DNA from: Tubulanus polymorphus
Taxonomy: Eukaryota > Nemertea > Palaeonemertea > Tubulaniformes > Tubulanidae
Assembly: GCF_964204645.1 (NCBI RefSeq)
Contig: NC_134035.1
Span: 5,828,501-5,892,500, forward strand
DNA: 64,000 nucleotides
Direction: 5' to 3'
Shown: piece by piece, positions 62,127-64,000 of the stretch
How the letters are laid out: each line of letters begins with the position of its first letter
Position numbering within the stretch: the stretch's first letter is position 1
Notes under the pieces: generated by a model
Seen by the model: only the letters and a program-made list of their open reading frames with translations
What the model was told of the DNA's origin: nothing
The model's database searches: none
Program-made: the position numbers and the translations under genes

Positions 62127-62128
62127 TT
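62090..62128. repeat. (AAT)n microsatellite
   Basis: About 13 TAA units right after the splice donor at 62082. Confidence 0.97.
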
Positions 62129-62561
62129 TTTTGAAAAAAAGTAGACTGATAGAGAACAAGAGGGGATATGAAAATGTAAAAAGAAATCCGAAAAAAAGAA
62201 ATGAAAAAAACCGTATTCATGGTCGCAAATTTAAAGTTACAACTCTCATAGACTACAAGACCTAACTGATAAAACACTGATTGATTAGATCTTTTGAAAT
62301 TATCTCAATTTTAGTAAATTGAAAAGTTAGGAGATGGATAAAACAGTTCATAAACTAAGTCAAAGTTATGCTGGGCCGCTTTGTTACATTCGACTGAGTA
62401 GCAACTCCCAATCAGTAGCAACATTCCAAATTGATAATTAAGATAAATTTTGCCTCAGGTTAGAGCAATCTACAAAAAACCTGTCCTTATAAGAATTTTA
62501 GTTCTTTGATATAAGTATTGCAAAATTTCAAAAAAATTGAATTTTACATTAACTCCAAGAG

Positions 62562-62714
62562 TCCGGTTTCATAGACTGAGTTATCCCTAGGGGTAAATCC
62601 TAAATCTAGGTGACAACCTCCATAGCAACAATGAGAAACCATGGTTATAACTGACAAATTTCAAAATTTTCCCAGGGACTATCTTTCTTCCACATAGATA
62701 TGAAACCCAGCCCG
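62562..62714. repeat. Palindromic MITE-like element
   Basis: GTCCGGTTTCATAGACTGAG on the left and TATGAAACCCAGCCCGAG on the right are inverted ends of the GGGC-x-GTTTCATAGAC type shared with 978-1254, 4083-4195 and 48792-48894. Confidence 0.6.
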
Positions 62715-63266
62715 AGTAGCTTAAGAATAATTTATGAAATTTCCCCCGTAAAGCAGCGACGTATTTTTACGAAAAAAGGAGATTCGTTCGAGTGAATTAT
62801 TTGAATCGGGTAACGTTGTTGACTATTCGCGTGACTGCTACAAACATCGAGCTAACCACGCGAACGCGAACTTTTTACATTCGACCAAAAAAAAAACGTC
62901 GCAGAAAGATCTGCGGGTATTGTCGAGAGAACATGTTAAATCACTCGTGATTGTTTGCGTGTTACCATGGTGTAGAGCGACAGCCATTTATCGGACCCGG
63001 CGGGGAGTCTGACGGGTCCTTTAACAGTGCGTGCTCTAGAATACGAATCGATCGCTAGTAACCCGGTCTTCGTCGTCGTCGACAGTGATCGTTATTTCCT
63101 TGTCAATCTTGATTTTGTCGTCGTCGTCGCATTCGGTCGAGATGACGTAAACGTATTCGCGTCGTGAATGCGCGTGTTTTCAAATCAAGCTGCATAGTTA
63201 TTAGACGTCGAGGTTGTCAGTTTCTAGATTGATACGAATAAAATGACGGCGACCTCCTCGACAGTG

Positions 63267-63500
63267 ATTTCCAATAGATTAGTTGAAAGATTCAACATTT
63301 TCTGGCTAGATAAGCTCCTGAAGATGATGTATTCAATCAGAAATTATGGGTTTGGGTGTACTGAAGTGATTTCGAATAGATTGGTTGAAAGATCCATATT
63401 TTTCTAGCTACAGATGATGAATTCTATCTTAGTTAATTAGTTGGGGTGTATTGAACTGATTTCAAATAGTAAGGTTGAAAGATTCAGATTTTTGAAATGA
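63267..63500. repeat. Tandem repeat, about 95-105 bp, two and a half copies
   Basis: GTGATTTCCAATAGATTAG, GTGATTTCGAATAGATTGG and CTGATTTCAAATAGTAAGG each begin a unit and are followed by TTGAAAGATTC or similar. Shared GATGATG and TTGGGGTGTA(C/T)TGAA follow. Confidence 0.75.
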
Positions 63501-63647
63501 TCTGGGTCCAGTTTTACAAAAAGCGTAAGCCTAAAACGGTTAAGTTTGAAATTGTTGTCCTCATTGAAAATATGAAGTAACCGATAGCGATTACGCCAAA
63601 AGTTTGACATAAACTTTTTCGTGAAACTGGGCCCAGATCATTTTAAT
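63494..63647. repeat. Palindromic MITE-like element
   Basis: AAATGATCTGGGTCCAGTTT at the left and AAACTGGGCCCAGATCATTT at the right are inverted copies, with looser pairing inside. Confidence 0.75.
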
Positions 63648-64000
63648 TAGTGTTTACGTAGAGACCGTGTGTATGAAGGCTAATCCTAAAGCTGGTCTCG
63701 AGTGCGACGTAGCTCCGGGCTAGAAATTTGAATGGAGAACGGATTGCGTCGATGTCTATCGAACTCGGCTGATAATTGAATTCCTATTCAGCGAGCTCAT
63801 TAAAATACGTATATATATAAATAAATAAAAGAGTTTGATATCATTAATTCATAGCCTGCAGGTTCACTACCAACTCTATACAATATACGTATATATATAT
63901 ATATACAACTTTACATTGACATTTCATTTCGCTATATGTGTTTTCGTTGTCGATCCCGTGTTGTTTTTTTCTTGTCAATCACGAATACAATACAAGCCTA

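Larger units (their letters stand above)
62082..64000. other. Intron or intergenic DNA to the window end
   Basis: Probably intron 1 of the preceding gene. It contains an (AAT)n microsatellite (62090-62128), foldback repeats (62562-62714, 63494-63647), a tandem repeat (63267-63500) and a CGTCGTCGTC-rich patch (63055-63180). No exon is supported. Confidence 0.45.

Noticed and set aside
62041-62277. Minus-strand frame with a poly-Tyr run
   Set aside because: Translation of the (AAT)n microsatellite next to a splice donor.

Overview
The window is animal (metazoan) nuclear DNA: multi-exon genes with GT/AG introns, AATAAA signals, LINE remnants, many palindromic MITE-like elements and microsatellites. 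The gene families (a somatomedin-B GPCR with a Methuselah-like 7TM, an expanded SLC22 cluster, an anoctamin, a proteinase K-like S8 protease and a Kazal-type secreted protein) suggest a marine invertebrate, probably a spiralian (mollusc, brachiopod, nemertean or annelid). The species cannot be fixed by eye. All exon models below were assembled by hand from splice sites, reading-frame continuity and family motifs.

Layout. 1-24.5 kb: four complete 11-exon SLC22-type organic cation/anion transporter genes (called A-D), arranged as two head-to-head pairs, A(-)/B(+) and C(-)/D(+). A two-exon GPCR gene on the minus strand lies between the pairs. A dead LINE and hairpin repeats fill the A/B promoter gap; a truncated extra copy of exon 1 lies in the C/D gap. 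25.6-28.4 kb: a small secreted cysteine-rich Kazal-type gene on the minus strand, whose second intron holds a minisatellite of about 57 copies of a 23-bp unit. 31.5-35.7 kb: a secreted subtilisin/proteinase K-like protease on the minus strand (14 exons, complete catalytic triad). 39.5-53.4 kb: a 24-exon anoctamin (TMEM16) gene on the plus strand. 53.4-61.9 kb: gene-poor DNA with LINE 3' ends and foldback elements. 61.9 kb onward: the first coding exon of an unrecognised plus-strand gene that leaves the window.

Function. The SLC22 genes encode 12-TM plasma-membrane solute transporters. They share exon structure exactly, and some exons are nearly identical while others have diverged, which points to gene conversion. 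The protease and the Kazal-type protein are both secreted and are neighbours on one strand; a protease/inhibitor relationship is possible but only inferred. The anoctamin would be a calcium-regulated chloride channel or lipid scramblase. No operon-like organisation is expected or seen.
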